From the NCBI RefSeq assembly GCF_000262305.1, contig NC_017910.1, forward strand, positions 1 through 64,000: a stretch of DNA of 64,000 nucleotides, in the 5' to 3' direction. Every line of letters begins with the position of its first letter. Position 1 is the stretch's first letter. The DNA comes from Shimwellia blattae DSM 4481 = NBRC 105725 (GTDB lineage Bacteria > Pseudomonadota > Gammaproteobacteria > Enterobacterales > Enterobacteriaceae). Positions 1 to 8,965 of the stretch are shown here, piece after piece. Below the pieces are notes generated by a model that saw nothing but the letters and a program-made list of their open reading frames with translations, ran no database searches and was not told where the DNA came from. The position numbers were made by a program, and so were the translations under genes.

Positions 1-99
1 TTCGCACGCTACCCGGTCCGGGCTTGTCAGCGTGTGCCAACAATCATGAATAAATCTGTCTTCGTCATTTTATCGACTTTAGTTTGAGTGGAGTCCGCC

Positions 100-1500
100 G
101 TGTCACTTTCGCTTTGGCAGCAGTGTCTTGCCCGATTGCAGGATGAGTTACCAGCCACAGAATTCAGTATGTGGATACGCCCCCTACAGGCGGAACTGAG
201 CGATAACACGCTGGCCCTTTATGCGCCAAACCGTTTTGTGCTCGACTGGGTAAGGGACAAATACCTCAATAATATCAACGGACTGTTAAATGAATTTTGC
301 GGTGCGGATGCACCGCTACTGCGCTTTGAAGTGGGCAGTAAACCGGTGAGCGCGACTGTGGTTGCCAGCCGTGGACCTGCCAGCAATGTGGTGGCGCCGG
401 AACACCCTGCCCGGGTGGTGGCACCCGCAGCGGCACGCCCGAGCTGGGACACGGTTCCGGCACCGGCAGAGCCGTCCTACCGCTCTAACGTTAACCTGAA
501 GCACACCTTTGATAACTTCGTTGAGGGTAAGTCAAACCAGCTGGCGCGCGCGGCGGCACGTCAGGTGGCCGATAACCCCGGCGGGGCTTATAACCCGCTG
601 TTTTTATACGGCGGCACCGGGCTTGGGAAAACCCACCTGCTGCACGCGGTAGGCAACGGGATCATCGCGCGCAAGCCGAACGCCAAAGTGGTGTATATGC
701 ACTCTGAGCGTTTTGTACAGGACATGGTAAAGGCGCTGCAGAACAACGCCATTGAAGAGTTCAAACGCTACTACAGATCTGTGGATGCCCTGTTGATAGA
801 TGACATCCAGTTCTTTGCCAATAAAGAACGATCCCAGGAAGAGTTCTTCCACACCTTTAATGCGCTGCTGGAAGGTAACCAGCAGATCATTTTGACCTCG
901 GATCGTTACCCGAAAGAGATCAACGGGGTTGAGGATCGTCTGAAATCCCGCTTCGGCTGGGGGCTGACAGTAGCCATTGAGCCGCCAGAGCTGGAAACCC
1001 GCGTGGCGATTCTGATGAAAAAGGCCGACGAGAACGACATCCGCCTGCCGGGCGAAGTGGCCTTCTTTATTGCCAAGCGCCTGCGCTCAAACGTGCGCGA
1101 GCTGGAAGGGGCACTGAACCGGGTTATCGCCAACGCCAACTTTACCGGCCGGGCGATCACTATCGATTTTGTCCGCGAAGCGCTGCGCGATTTGCTGGCG
1201 CTCCAGGAAAAGCTGGTTACCATTGATAATATTCAGAAGACTGTGGCGGAGTATTATAAAATCAAGGTGGCGGATCTGCTGTCTAAACGGCGTTCGCGTT
1301 CGGTGGCCCGCCCGCGCCAGATGGCGATGGCGCTGGCTAAAGAGCTGACCAACCACAGCCTGCCGGAAATTGGCGATGCGTTTGGTGGCCGTGACCACAC
1401 CACGGTGCTGCACGCCTGCCGCAAGATTGAGCAGCTGCGTGAAGAAAGCCACGACATTAAAGAAGATTTTTCCAACTTAATCAGAACTCTCTCTTCGTGA
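100..1500 (+). CDS. dnaA: Chromosomal replication initiator DnaA
   Basis: ATP-dependent initiator that binds DnaA boxes and melts the replication origin. The GTG at 100 is chosen over the in-frame GTG at 88. It gives the enterobacterial N-terminus MSLSLWQQC and has a GGAG ribosome site about 7 nt upstream. The 466-residue protein has the expected parts: N-terminal oligomerisation domain, a low-conservation Pro/Ala-rich linker (about 85-130), AAA+ Walker A GGTGLGKT near 171, Walker B LLIDDIQF near 231, and the C-terminal DNA-binding signature GGRDHTTVLHACRKI near 429. It is followed after 4 nt by dnaN, so the two form one operon with recF. The promoter region is mostly outside the window and no clear DnaA box lies in the 99 nt shown. 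Confidence 0.98.
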   Translation: MSLSLWQQCLARLQDELPATEFSMWIRPLQAELSDNTLALYAPNRFVLDWVRDKYLNNINGLLNEFCGADAPLLRFEVGSKPVSATVVASRGPASNVVAPEHPARVVAPAAARPSWDTVPAPAEPSYRSNVNLKHTFDNFVEGKSNQLARAAARQVADNPGGAYNPLFLYGGTGLGKTHLLHAVGNGIIARKPNAKVVYMHSERFVQDMVKALQNNAIEEFKRYYRSVDALLIDDIQFFANKERSQEEFFHTFNALLEGNQQIILTSDRYPKEINGVEDRLKSRFGWGLTVAIEPPELETRVAILMKKADENDIRLPGEVAFFIAKRLRSNVRELEGALNRVIANANFTGRAITIDFVREALRDLLALQEKLVTIDNIQKTVAEYYKIKVADLLSKRRSRSVARPRQMAMALAKELTNHSLPEIGDAFGGRDHTTVLHACRKIEQLREESHDIKEDFSNLIRTLSS

Positions 1501-1504
1501 TGCT

Positions 1505-2605
1505 ATGAAATTTACCGTTGAACGTGAACATTTATTAAAGCCCCTGCAACAGGTGAGCGGCCCGCTGGGCGGGCGCCCGACATTACCTATCCTCGGTAAC
1601 CTGCTGCTCCAGGTGGAGAACGGTACACTGTCATTGACGGGCACCGATCTTGAGATGGAAATGGTGGCACGGGTGGCGCTGGTCCAGCCCCACGAGCCTG
1701 GCGCCACAACCGTACCGGCGCGTAAATTTTTCGATATCTGCCGCGGATTACCGGAAGGGGCAGAAATCGCCCTGACCCTGGAAGGGGACCGGATGCTGGT
1801 GCGCTCCGGGCGCAGCCGCTTCTCGCTGTCTACCTTACCGGCGGCGGATTTCCCGAACCTGGATGACTGGCCCATCGACGTGGAATTCACGTTACCCCAG
1901 GCCACCATGAAACGCCTGATTGAGGCCACCCAGTTTTCCATGGCCCACCAGGACGTGCGCTATTACCTCAACGGGATGCTGTTTGAAACCGAAGGTGAAG
2001 AGCTGCGCACTGTGGCGACGGATGGTCACCGCCTGGCCGTATGCTCCATGCCGGTGGGCACATCGCTCCCGAGCCACTCGGTGATTGTGCCGCGCAAAGG
2101 CGTCATTGAGCTGATGCGGATGCTGGATGGCGGGGAGACCCCGCTGCGCGTGCAGATTGGCAGCAATAATATCCGTGCCCATGTGGGGGATTTTATCTTC
2201 ACCTCTAAACTGGTGGATGGCCGCTTCCCGGACTACCGCCGGGTACTGCCGAAAAACCCGGACAAAACCCTGGAAGCGAGCTGCGACTTGCTGAAGCAGG
2301 CCTTTTCCCGGGCGGCGATTTTGTCTAACGAAAAATTCCGCGGAGTGCGCCTGTTTGTGGCGGACAACCAGCTGAAGATCACCGCCAATAACCCGGAACA
2401 GGAAGAAGCCGAAGAGATCCTCGACGTCACCTACGATGGCACCGAAATGGAAATCGGCTTTAACGTCAGCTACGTACTGGATGTCTTAAATGTCCTGAAG
2501 TGCGAAAATGTCTGCATTCGCCTGACGGACTCCGTATCCAGTGTGCAGATAGAAGACAGTGCCTCACAAAGCGCGCAGTATGTCGTAATGCCGATGCGCC
2601 TGTAG
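1505..2605 (+). CDS. dnaN: DNA polymerase III beta subunit (sliding clamp)
   Basis: Ring-shaped processivity clamp that tethers polymerase III to DNA and recruits Hda, MutS and the translesion polymerases. The protein has 366 residues, the standard length, begins MKFTVEREHLLKPLQQ and ends in the conserved VVMPMRL, which forms part of the client-binding pocket. Its ATG lies 4 nt after the dnaA stop, so translation is probably coupled. Unlike my recollection of E. coli, where recF starts right at the dnaN stop, a 132-nt spacer separates the two genes here. Confidence 0.98.
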   Translation: MKFTVEREHLLKPLQQVSGPLGGRPTLPILGNLLLQVENGTLSLTGTDLEMEMVARVALVQPHEPGATTVPARKFFDICRGLPEGAEIALTLEGDRMLVRSGRSRFSLSTLPAADFPNLDDWPIDVEFTLPQATMKRLIEATQFSMAHQDVRYYLNGMLFETEGEELRTVATDGHRLAVCSMPVGTSLPSHSVIVPRKGVIELMRMLDGGETPLRVQIGSNNIRAHVGDFIFTSKLVDGRFPDYRRVLPKNPDKTLEASCDLLKQAFSRAAILSNEKFRGVRLFVADNQLKITANNPEQEEAEEILDVTYDGTEMEIGFNVSYVLDVLNVLKCENVCIRLTDSVSSVQIEDSASQSAQYVVMPMRL

Positions 2606-2737
2606 TATTGCGTATCGGTATTGGGGGGCTTTTTGGGTATTGTGCCCGCAAAGCCCCGGCCAGGCCCGCCAGATCAACCGGTACCAGCGGATACGCCGCC
2701 ACCGGTGAGTCGTCAGCCCTCAGTGTGTGAGTTAACC
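2606..2737 (+). other. dnaN-recF spacer with hairpin
   Basis: This 132-nt stretch is open in the recF frame, but the implied 39-residue Pro-rich extension is unlike RecF. It holds an inverted repeat, GGGGCTTT at 2625-2632 and AAAGCCCC at 2650-2657, with GGG/CCC pairing inside the loop. There is no T-run, so it looks more like an attenuating or RNA-stability hairpin than a terminator. Confidence 0.5.
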
Positions 2738-3811
2738 ATGTCCCTGTCCCGGCTACTAATCAAAGACTTCCGTAATATCGATGCGGCGGATCTCGCCCTG
2801 TCTCCCGGGTTTAATTTCCTGGTGGGCGCTAACGGCAGCGGCAAAACCAGCGTGCTGGAAGCTATCTACACCCTGGGCCACGGCCGGGCGTTTCGCAGCC
2901 TGCAAACCGGGCGGGTTATCCGCCATGAACAGCCCGCTTTTGTGCTCCACGGGCGGTTACAGGGAGCAGAGCGGGAGATAGCTGTCGGGCTGACCAAAGA
3001 TCGCCACGGCGAGAGTAACGTCAGAATCGACGGCAGCGACGGCCACAAAGTGGCGGAACTGGCACTGTTAATGCCGATGCAGCTTATTACCCCGGAAGGG
3101 TTTACCCTGCTTAACGGCGGGCCGAAATACCGCCGGGCGTTTCTGGACTGGGGCTGTTTTCACAATGAGGCGGGCTTTTTTACCGCCTGGAGCAACCTCA
3201 AGCGGCTGCTCAGGCAGCGCAATGCGGCCCTGCGCCAGGTCAGCCGCTATGGGCAGCTGCAGCCCTGGGATCTGGAGCTGGTGCCGCTGGCAACCCGAAT
3301 CAGCCGCTGGCGGGCAGAGTACAGCGCCGCCATTGCCGAAGATATGGCTGACACCTGCGCCCAGTTTCTGCCGGAGTTTGCGCTGAGCTTCTCTTTTCAG
3401 CAGGGCTGGGAAAAGGACGCGGACTACGGCGAGGTGCTGGCGCGCAATTTTGAACGTGACCGCATGTTAACCTATACCGCTGCAGGCCCCCACAAAGCGG
3501 ATTTCCGCATCCGGGCGGACGGCGCACCGGTAGAAGATACCCTGTCCCGTGGCCAGCTTAAGTTGCTGATGTGCGCGTTGCGCCTGGCCCAGGGCGAGTT
3601 TTTAACCCGTCAGAGCGGGCGACGCTGCCTGTATCTGATAGACGATTTTGCCTCTGAACTGGATGATGCGCGTCGCGGACTGCTGGCCAGCCGCCTGAAA
3701 GCGACACAATCCCAGGTTTTTGTCAGTGCAATCAGTGCTGAACACGTATCCGATATGGCGGACAAAAATTCAAAGATGTTCGCCGTGGATCAGGGTAAAA
3801 TAACCGATTAA
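2738..3811 (+). CDS. recF: DNA replication/repair protein RecF
   Basis: SMC-like ATPase that works with RecO and RecR to load RecA at gapped DNA. From the ATG at 2738 the protein has 357 residues, as in E. coli, and begins MSLSRLLIKDFRNIDAADL. The P-loop GANGSGKTS lies near residue 30. The C-terminal half has the ABC signature region (LSRGQLKLLM) and Walker B (YLIDDFASELD). The ribosome site is weak (GTGAG), consistent with low expression. A longer reading from further upstream was rejected because the added residues are unrelated to RecF. Confidence 0.95.
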   Translation: MSLSRLLIKDFRNIDAADLALSPGFNFLVGANGSGKTSVLEAIYTLGHGRAFRSLQTGRVIRHEQPAFVLHGRLQGAEREIAVGLTKDRHGESNVRIDGSDGHKVAELALLMPMQLITPEGFTLLNGGPKYRRAFLDWGCFHNEAGFFTAWSNLKRLLRQRNAALRQVSRYGQLQPWDLELVPLATRISRWRAEYSAAIAEDMADTCAQFLPEFALSFSFQQGWEKDADYGEVLARNFERDRMLTYTAAGPHKADFRIRADGAPVEDTLSRGQLKLLMCALRLAQGEFLTRQSGRRCLYLIDDFASELDDARRGLLASRLKATQSQVFVSAISAEHVSDMADKNSKMFAVDQGKITD

Positions 3812-3839
3812 TCCAAGTTGAAATGAGCGAGAAACGTTG

Positions 3840-6254
3840 ATGTCGAATTCTTATGACTCCTCCAGTATCAAAGTCCTGAAAGGGCTGGATGCGGTGCGTA
3901 AGCGCCCGGGTATGTATATCGGCGACACGGATGACGGCACCGGTCTGCACCACATGGTATTTGAGGTTGTGGATAACGCTATCGACGAAGCACTCGCTGG
4001 CTACTGCAAAGATATCGTAGTCACCATTCATGCGGATAACTCGGTATCTGTACAGGATGACGGGCGTGGCATTCCGACCGGGATCCACCCGGAAGAGGGC
4101 GTGTCCGCTGCCGAAGTGATTATGACTGTGCTGCACGCTGGCGGTAAATTCGACGATAACTCCTATAAAGTCTCCGGCGGTCTGCACGGCGTGGGGGTAT
4201 CTGTTGTGAACGCCCTGTCTCAGAAGCTGGAGCTGACCATCCGCCGCGACGGGAAAGTGCACCACCAGATTTATCAGCACGGGGAGCCCCAGGCACCCCT
4301 GTCCGTTACGGGCGACACCGAAGTGACCGGCACCATGGTGCGTTTCTGGCCGAGCCTGGAAACTTTCACCAATGTGACCGAGTTTGAATATGAAGTGCTG
4401 GCAAAACGCCTGCGTGAACTTTCGTTCCTGAACTCCGGCGTCTCTATTCGCCTTATCGACAAGCGCGACGGCAAAGAAGACCATTTCCACTACGAAGGCG
4501 GTATCAAAGCCTTTGTTGAATACCTGAACCGCAACAAAACGCCGATCCACCCTAATGTGTTCTACTTCTCCACCGAAAAAGACGGCATTGGCGTGGAAGT
4601 GGCTTTGCAGTGGAACGACGGGTTCCAGGAAAATATTTACTGCTTTACCAACAACATTCCTCAGCGCGACGGGGGGACTCACCTGGCCGGGTTCCGTGCG
4701 GCCATGACCCGTACCCTGAACGCCTATATGGACAAAGAAGGCTACAGCAAGAAAGCCAAAGTCAGCGCCACCGGTGATGACGCCCGTGAAGGTCTGATTG
4801 CGGTGGTGTCCGTGAAGGTACCGGATCCGAAATTCTCCTCCCAGACCAAAGATAAGCTGGTCTCCTCTGAGGTGAAAACCGCCGTTGAACAGCAGATGAA
4901 CGAGCTGCTGGGTGAATACCTGCTGGAAAACCCGGGCGATGCCAAAATCGTGGTGGGTAAAATCATTGATGCGGCCCGTGCCCGTGAAGCGGCACGCCGC
5001 GCCCGTGAAATGACCCGCCGTAAAGGCGCGCTGGATCTGGCTGGCCTGCCGGGCAAACTGGCGGACTGCCAGGAGCGCGATCCGGCCCACTCTGAACTCT
5101 ACCTTGTGGAAGGGGACTCCGCGGGCGGCTCTGCCAAGCAGGGGCGTAACCGTAAGAACCAGGCCATTTTGCCGCTCAAGGGTAAAATCCTGAACGTGGA
5201 AAAGGCCCGCTTTGACAAGATGCTCTCCTCCCAGGAAGTGGCGACGCTTATCACCGCCCTGGGCTGTGGCATTGGCCGCGACGAGTACAACCCGGACAAA
5301 CTGCGCTACCACAGCATTATCATCATGACCGATGCGGACGTGGACGGCTCGCATATCCGTACGCTGCTGCTGACCTTCTTCTACCGTCAGATGCCGGAAA
5401 TTGTTGAGCGTGGCCATGTGTATATTGCCCAGCCGCCGTTGTACAAAGTGAAAAAAGGCAAGCAGGAGCAGTACATCAAAGATGACGAGGCGATGGATCA
5501 GTACCAGACCACCATCGCGCTGGACGGGGCGGCACTGCATATCAATGCCAGCGCACCGGCGTTGTCTGACATGGCGCTGGAAAAACTGGTGTCAGAGTTT
5601 AACTACGTGCGCAAGATGATTGGCCGCATGGAGCGCCGCTACCCGCGCGCGCTGCTGAATCAGCTGATTTATCACCCGACACTGAGCGAAGAAAACCTCA
5701 AAGATGAAGCCTTTGTGACCCGCTGGGTTTCGGACTTAATTGCCGATCTGACCGAAAGCGAGCAGCACGGGAGCATCTGGAAGTACGACATCAACGACAA
5801 CGAAGAGAAACAGCACTTCGAGCCGGTTATCCGGGTGCGTACCCACGGTGTGGATACGGACTACCCGCTGGACCACGAATTTGTGACCGGCGGTGAGTAC
5901 CACAAAATCTGCCACCTTGGCGAGCAGCTGCGTGGGCTGATCGAAGAGGGCGCTTACGTGGAACGCGGCGAGCGCCGCCAGAACGTGACCAGCTTCGAGC
6001 AGGCACTGGACTGGCTGGTGAAAGAGTCGCGTCGTGGCCTGGCTATCCAGCGTTACAAAGGGCTTGGCGAGATGAACCCGGAACAGCTGTGGGAAACCAC
6101 CATGGATCCGGAAAGCCGCCGCATGCTGCGCGTTACGGTAAAAGACGCCATTGCCGCCGATCAGCTGTTTACCACCCTGATGGGCGATGCGGTAGAACCG
6201 CGCCGCGCGTTTATTGAGGAAAACGCCCTCAAAGCCGCCAATATCGATATCTGA
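3840..6254 (+). CDS. gyrB: DNA gyrase subunit B
   Basis: ATPase subunit of type II topoisomerase, introducing negative supercoils with GyrA. The ATG at 3840 gives 804 residues beginning MSNSYDSSSIKVLKGLDAV. A TTG just before it is not the start. Visible parts are the GHKL ATPase (VVDNAIDEAL, DDGRGIPTG, GGLHGVGVSVVNALS), the transducer domain, the TOPRIM motifs EGDSAGGSAKQGRNRK and DADVDGSHI, and the enterobacterial insert before the conserved C-terminus ALKAANIDI. The quinolone-associated Asp in EGDS and Lys in LPLKGK are both wild type. The insert (about 560-660) differs most from E. coli. A strong terminator follows. Confidence 0.98.
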   Translation: MSNSYDSSSIKVLKGLDAVRKRPGMYIGDTDDGTGLHHMVFEVVDNAIDEALAGYCKDIVVTIHADNSVSVQDDGRGIPTGIHPEEGVSAAEVIMTVLHAGGKFDDNSYKVSGGLHGVGVSVVNALSQKLELTIRRDGKVHHQIYQHGEPQAPLSVTGDTEVTGTMVRFWPSLETFTNVTEFEYEVLAKRLRELSFLNSGVSIRLIDKRDGKEDHFHYEGGIKAFVEYLNRNKTPIHPNVFYFSTEKDGIGVEVALQWNDGFQENIYCFTNNIPQRDGGTHLAGFRAAMTRTLNAYMDKEGYSKKAKVSATGDDAREGLIAVVSVKVPDPKFSSQTKDKLVSSEVKTAVEQQMNELLGEYLLENPGDAKIVVGKIIDAARAREAARRAREMTRRKGALDLAGLPGKLADCQERDPAHSELYLVEGDSAGGSAKQGRNRKNQAILPLKGKILNVEKARFDKMLSSQEVATLITALGCGIGRDEYNPDKLRYHSIIIMTDADVDGSHIRTLLLTFFYRQMPEIVERGHVYIAQPPLYKVKKGKQEQYIKDDEAMDQYQTTIALDGAALHINASAPALSDMALEKLVSEFNYVRKMIGRMERRYPRALLNQLIYHPTLSEENLKDEAFVTRWVSDLIADLTESEQHGSIWKYDINDNEEKQHFEPVIRVRTHGVDTDYPLDHEFVTGGEYHKICHLGEQLRGLIEEGAYVERGERRQNVTSFEQALDWLVKESRRGLAIQRYKGLGEMNPEQLWETTMDPESRRMLRVTVKDAIAADQLFTTLMGDAVEPRRAFIEENALKAANIDI

Positions 6255-6275
6255 TACTGCCAGCGCGCACCAGCT

Positions 6276-6307
6276 AACAACACCGCCTCCGGGCGGTGTT
6301 GTTGTTT
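6276..6307 (+). terminator. gyrB terminator
   Basis: A perfect 12-bp stem, AACAACACCGCC at 6276-6287 and GGCGGTGTTGTT at 6292-6303, encloses a TCCG loop and ends in a short T-run. It lies 21 nt past the gyrB stop. Confidence 0.85.
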
Positions 6308-6405
6308 ACGGGCGCCGCCACACGCCAGGAAAAAGCACAATAAACCGGCTATTGTCGTGAGCGGAATCGCGTTAGCATGTTCGTAATAACTCTTATGGAT
6401 GATGA

Positions 6406-7233
6406 ATGGCGATGACAATAAAACTGATTGCGATTGATATGGACGGCACCCTGCTGTTGCCTGATCACACCATCTCCCCGGCCGTAAAAGAGGCCATCGC
6501 CCGGGCCAGAGCACAGGGGATCCGGGTGGTTATCACCACCGGTCGGCCTTTTGCGGGCGTAGAGAACTACCTGCAGCAACTGGGTATGACTCAGGAGAGC
6601 GACTACTGCATCACCTATAACGGGGCACTGGTTCAGAAAGCCAGCGATGGCAGCACCGTAGCCCGGACGACACTGAGCTATGAGGATTACCGCTACCTGG
6701 AGGCCGTATCGCGCCAGGTTGGCACGCACTTTCATGCGCTGGACAGGCACACCCTGTATACGGCGAACCGGGATATCAGCCGGTATACGGTCCATGAGGC
6801 GGAGATTACCGGCATCCCGCTGGTATTCTGTGAAGCAGAAAAGATGGATCCGGCAACCGGCTTTCTGAAGGTGATGATGATTGACGAGCCCGGGGTGCTG
6901 GATGCGGCCATCGCCCGTTTACCGCACGAAGTCCGCGAGCGCTACACGGTGATGAAAAGCTCGCCCTTCTTCCTGGAGATCCTCAATAAGCAGGTGAATA
7001 AAGGCACCGGGGTAAAAGCCCTGGCAGACGCGCTGCAAATCAAACCGGAAGAGGTGATGGCGATTGGCGATCAGGAAAACGATATTGCCATGATTGAATA
7101 TGCCGGCACCGGCGTGGCCATGGGGAACGCGATCCCTGCCGTCAAAGAAGCGGCGAATCTGGTCACCGCATCGAATCTGGAAGACGGGGTCGCCGTTGCT
7201 ATTGTGCGCCATGCCCTGGGCTGTACACACTAA
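6406..7233 (+). CDS. yidA: Sugar-phosphate phosphatase YidA (HAD-IIB)
   Basis: Cytosolic Mg-dependent phosphatase of the Cof/HAD-IIB group, acting on sugar phosphates. The 275-residue protein has the nucleophile motif DMDGTLL (near 11-17), the motif II threonine in VVITTGRPF, a conserved Lys in VNKGTGVKALA, and motif III/IV GDQENDIAMIEYAG near 226. A GGATG element precedes the ATG at 6406; a second ATG at 6412 is also possible. The C-terminus, about 5 residues longer than remembered E. coli YidA, ends in a CTH tail. It sits between two terminators as a single-gene unit. Confidence 0.93.
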   Translation: MAMTIKLIAIDMDGTLLLPDHTISPAVKEAIARARAQGIRVVITTGRPFAGVENYLQQLGMTQESDYCITYNGALVQKASDGSTVARTTLSYEDYRYLEAVSRQVGTHFHALDRHTLYTANRDISRYTVHEAEITGIPLVFCEAEKMDPATGFLKVMMIDEPGVLDAAIARLPHEVRERYTVMKSSPFFLEILNKQVNKGTGVKALADALQIKPEEVMAIGDQENDIAMIEYAGTGVAMGNAIPAVKEAANLVTASNLEDGVAVAIVRHALGCTH

Positions 7234-7257
7234 CTGCCTGCCCCCCTTATCCCTGTA

Positions 7258-7284
7258 AACCCGCTCCCGTAGCGGGTTTTTTTT
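7258..7284 (+). terminator. yidA terminator
   Basis: The stem AACCCGCT (7258-7265) and AGCGGGTT (7271-7278) with a 5-nt loop is followed by a run of T. It is a canonical intrinsic terminator 24 nt after yidA. Confidence 0.9.
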
Positions 7285-7318
7285 CGCAATTTACCGAATT
7301 GTTCTTTTTGTGACTCAT

Positions 7319-7352
7319 CTTGTATTACAAGATGTGGGTGTTGTAATACATT
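7319..7352 (+). promoter_or_regulatory. Candidate DgoR-type operator upstream of dgoK
   Basis: Two 9-nt half-sites, TGTATTACA (7321-7329) and TGTAATACA (7342-7350), are exact inverted copies with 12 nt between them. They lie 56 nt before dgoK. GntR/FadR-family regulators such as DgoR bind sites of this kind. No dgoR gene is adjacent, so the regulator would have to be encoded elsewhere. The assignment is inference from position and symmetry. Confidence 0.55.
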
Positions 7353-7405
7353 AGCTTCGCTGCGCACGGTATCACGGGCGCAACCCACAGTCTGAAGGAC
7401 ACCAT

Positions 7406-8317
7406 ATGACATCACGCTATATTGCTATCGACTGGGGATCCACCAACCTGCGGGCCTGGCTGTATCAGGACGGGCAGTGCCTTGACAGCAGGCAGTCAGA
7501 GGCAGGGATCACCCGCCTCAATGGCCGCACACCAGCGGCCGTGTTGGAGACCATCACCACCGGCTGGCGGGCACCCGACACCCCGGTGCTGATGGCCGGT
7601 ATGGTCGGGAGCGACGCAGGCTGGAAAACCGCCCCCTATTTGCCCTGCCCGGTGGCGTTATCTGACATCGCCACCCGGCTGACCCCGGTGGTGGACAATG
7701 TCTGGATCGTGCCCGGGCTGTCTACCGGGGAGGCGGCGCACCCGAATGTGATGCGCGGCGAAGAGACCCAACTGCTCGGGGCCTGCCAGGTGCGCCCCGC
7801 TGCGTACTATGTGATGCCCGGCACCCACTGTAAGTGGGTCTCTGTGCAGGGCCAGCAGGTCACGGATTTTCACACCGTGATGACCGGGGAGCTCCACTAT
7901 TTACTGATGTCCCACTCACTGCTGGGTAAAGGCCTGCCTGAGCAGGTTCTCAGCCAGCAGGCATTTGATGACGGCCTGGAAAATGGCCTGAACAACCCGG
8001 CACTACTGGCGCGGCTTTTTGAAGTGCGCGCCGCGCATGTGCTGGGCACGCTGCCCCGTGAGGCGGTCAGCGATTATCTTTCCGGTCTGCTGATTGGTGC
8101 CGAAGTGGCCACCATGACCCGCAACATGGATCGGGATCCCACCATTACGCTGGTTGCCGGAAGCGGGCTAATCTGGCGCTACCGCAGGGCCTTTACCGCC
8201 CTTGGGTATAGCGCGCAGGCCATATCCGGTGATGAGGCATTTCAGGCAGGCATAAGGAGCATTGCAGATGCAGTGGCACACTCAACTTCCGCTGATAGCC
8301 ATCCTGCGCGGGGTTAA
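7406..8317 (+). CDS. dgoK: 2-dehydro-3-deoxygalactonokinase
   Basis: Phosphorylates 2-keto-3-deoxygalactonate (KDGal) to its 6-phosphate, the second-last step of De Ley-Doudoroff galactonate breakdown. The protein begins MTSRYIAIDWGSTNLRAWLY, the ATPase-type phosphate-binding motif of this kinase family, and has MAGMVGSDAGWKTAPYLPCP and VMPGTHCKWV, both typical of DgoK. A GAAGGA ribosome site precedes the ATG. The 3' end overlaps dgoA by 50 nt, implying coupled translation. In E. coli this gene belongs to dgoRKADT; here dgoR, dgoD and dgoT are absent. Confidence 0.93.
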   Translation: MTSRYIAIDWGSTNLRAWLYQDGQCLDSRQSEAGITRLNGRTPAAVLETITTGWRAPDTPVLMAGMVGSDAGWKTAPYLPCPVALSDIATRLTPVVDNVWIVPGLSTGEAAHPNVMRGEETQLLGACQVRPAAYYVMPGTHCKWVSVQGQQVTDFHTVMTGELHYLLMSHSLLGKGLPEQVLSQQAFDDGLENGLNNPALLARLFEVRAAHVLGTLPREAVSDYLSGLLIGAEVATMTRNMDRDPTITLVAGSGLIWRYRRAFTALGYSAQAISGDEAFQAGIRSIADAVAHSTSADSHPARG

Positions 8318-8900
8318 ACCCGCAGAGGCATATGAACATGTGGCGGCGGTGATTGACGCCGGGTTTGACGCGGTCGAGATCCCGCTAAACTCACCGGGCT
8401 GGCAGCAGAGTATCTCCGCCATGGTTGAGGCGTTTGGCAGCCGGGCGCTGATCGGTGCCGGCACCGTGCTGAGCGTGGAGCAGGTTGACACCCTGGCCGG
8501 TATGGGCAGCCAGCTTATCGTGACGCCCAACACCCAGCCTGCGGTTATCCGCCGGGCAGTCGCACACGGGATGACGGTGTGCGCTGGCTGTGCCACCGCC
8601 ACTGAAGCCTTCAGTGCCCTGGAGGCTGGTGCCCAGGCGCTGAAAATTTTCCCCTCTTCTTCGTTCGGGCCGTCCTATATCGGGGCGCTGAAAGCGGTAT
8701 TGCCGCCGGAGGTGCCGGTCTTTGCCGTGGGGGGCGTGACGCCGGAGAATCTGCGCTTCTGGCTGGAGGCCGGGTGTATCGGCGCCGGGCTGGGCAGTGA
8801 TCTCTACCGGGCCGGGCAGGGGGCCGAACGCACGGCTCAGCAGGCCCGGGCGTTTGTCAGCGCTTACCGGGACGCCACATCAGCCGCTCAGGCAGAGTAA
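8268..8900 (+). CDS. dgoA: 2-dehydro-3-deoxy-6-phosphogalactonate aldolase
   Basis: Class I aldolase that splits KDGal-6-phosphate to pyruvate and glyceraldehyde-3-phosphate. The ATG at 8268 has an AAGGAG ribosome site at 8254-8259 and yields 210 residues starting MQWHTQLPLIAILRG. Family features are the acidic residue in VEIPLNSP, GAGTVLSVEQV, the Schiff-base lysine in GAQALKIFPSSSFGP, and the phosphate-binding VGGVTPEN. It overlaps the dgoK 3' end. A hairpin and then yidR follow directly, where E. coli has dgoD (dehydratase) and dgoT (transporter). Confidence 0.94.
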   Translation: MQWHTQLPLIAILRGVKPAEAYEHVAAVIDAGFDAVEIPLNSPGWQQSISAMVEAFGSRALIGAGTVLSVEQVDTLAGMGSQLIVTPNTQPAVIRRAVAHGMTVCAGCATATEAFSALEAGAQALKIFPSSSFGPSYIGALKAVLPPEVPVFAVGGVTPENLRFWLEAGCIGAGLGSDLYRAGQGAERTAQQARAFVSAYRDATSAAQAE

Positions 8901-8930
8901 AACGGGTGGGATAAACGCCCGCAATCCTTT

Positions 8931-8964
8931 ACCCTGAGGCGATATCTTCGCTTCAGGGTCTTTC
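8931..8964 (+). terminator. Hairpin between dgoA and yidR
   Basis: Arms at 8931-8941 (ACCCTGAGGCG) and 8949-8959 (CGCTTCAGGGT) pair with one G-T wobble and are followed by CTTTCT. It can end the dgo transcript. The 3' arm also contains the only ribosome-site-like sequence (AGGGT) in front of the yidR ATG at 8966, so it may also limit yidR translation. Confidence 0.6.
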
Positions 8965-8965
8965 T

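Noticed and set aside
2621..2737. N-terminal extension of RecF
   Set aside because: The extra residues are Pro-rich and unlike RecF; the ATG at 2738 gives the exact 357-residue family length.
3732..5540. 602-codon open frame on the minus strand across gyrB
   Set aside because: It is antisense to an almost fully conserved gyrB, has no ribosome site and its composition (His/Phe/Gln-rich) is the complement of gyrB codons.
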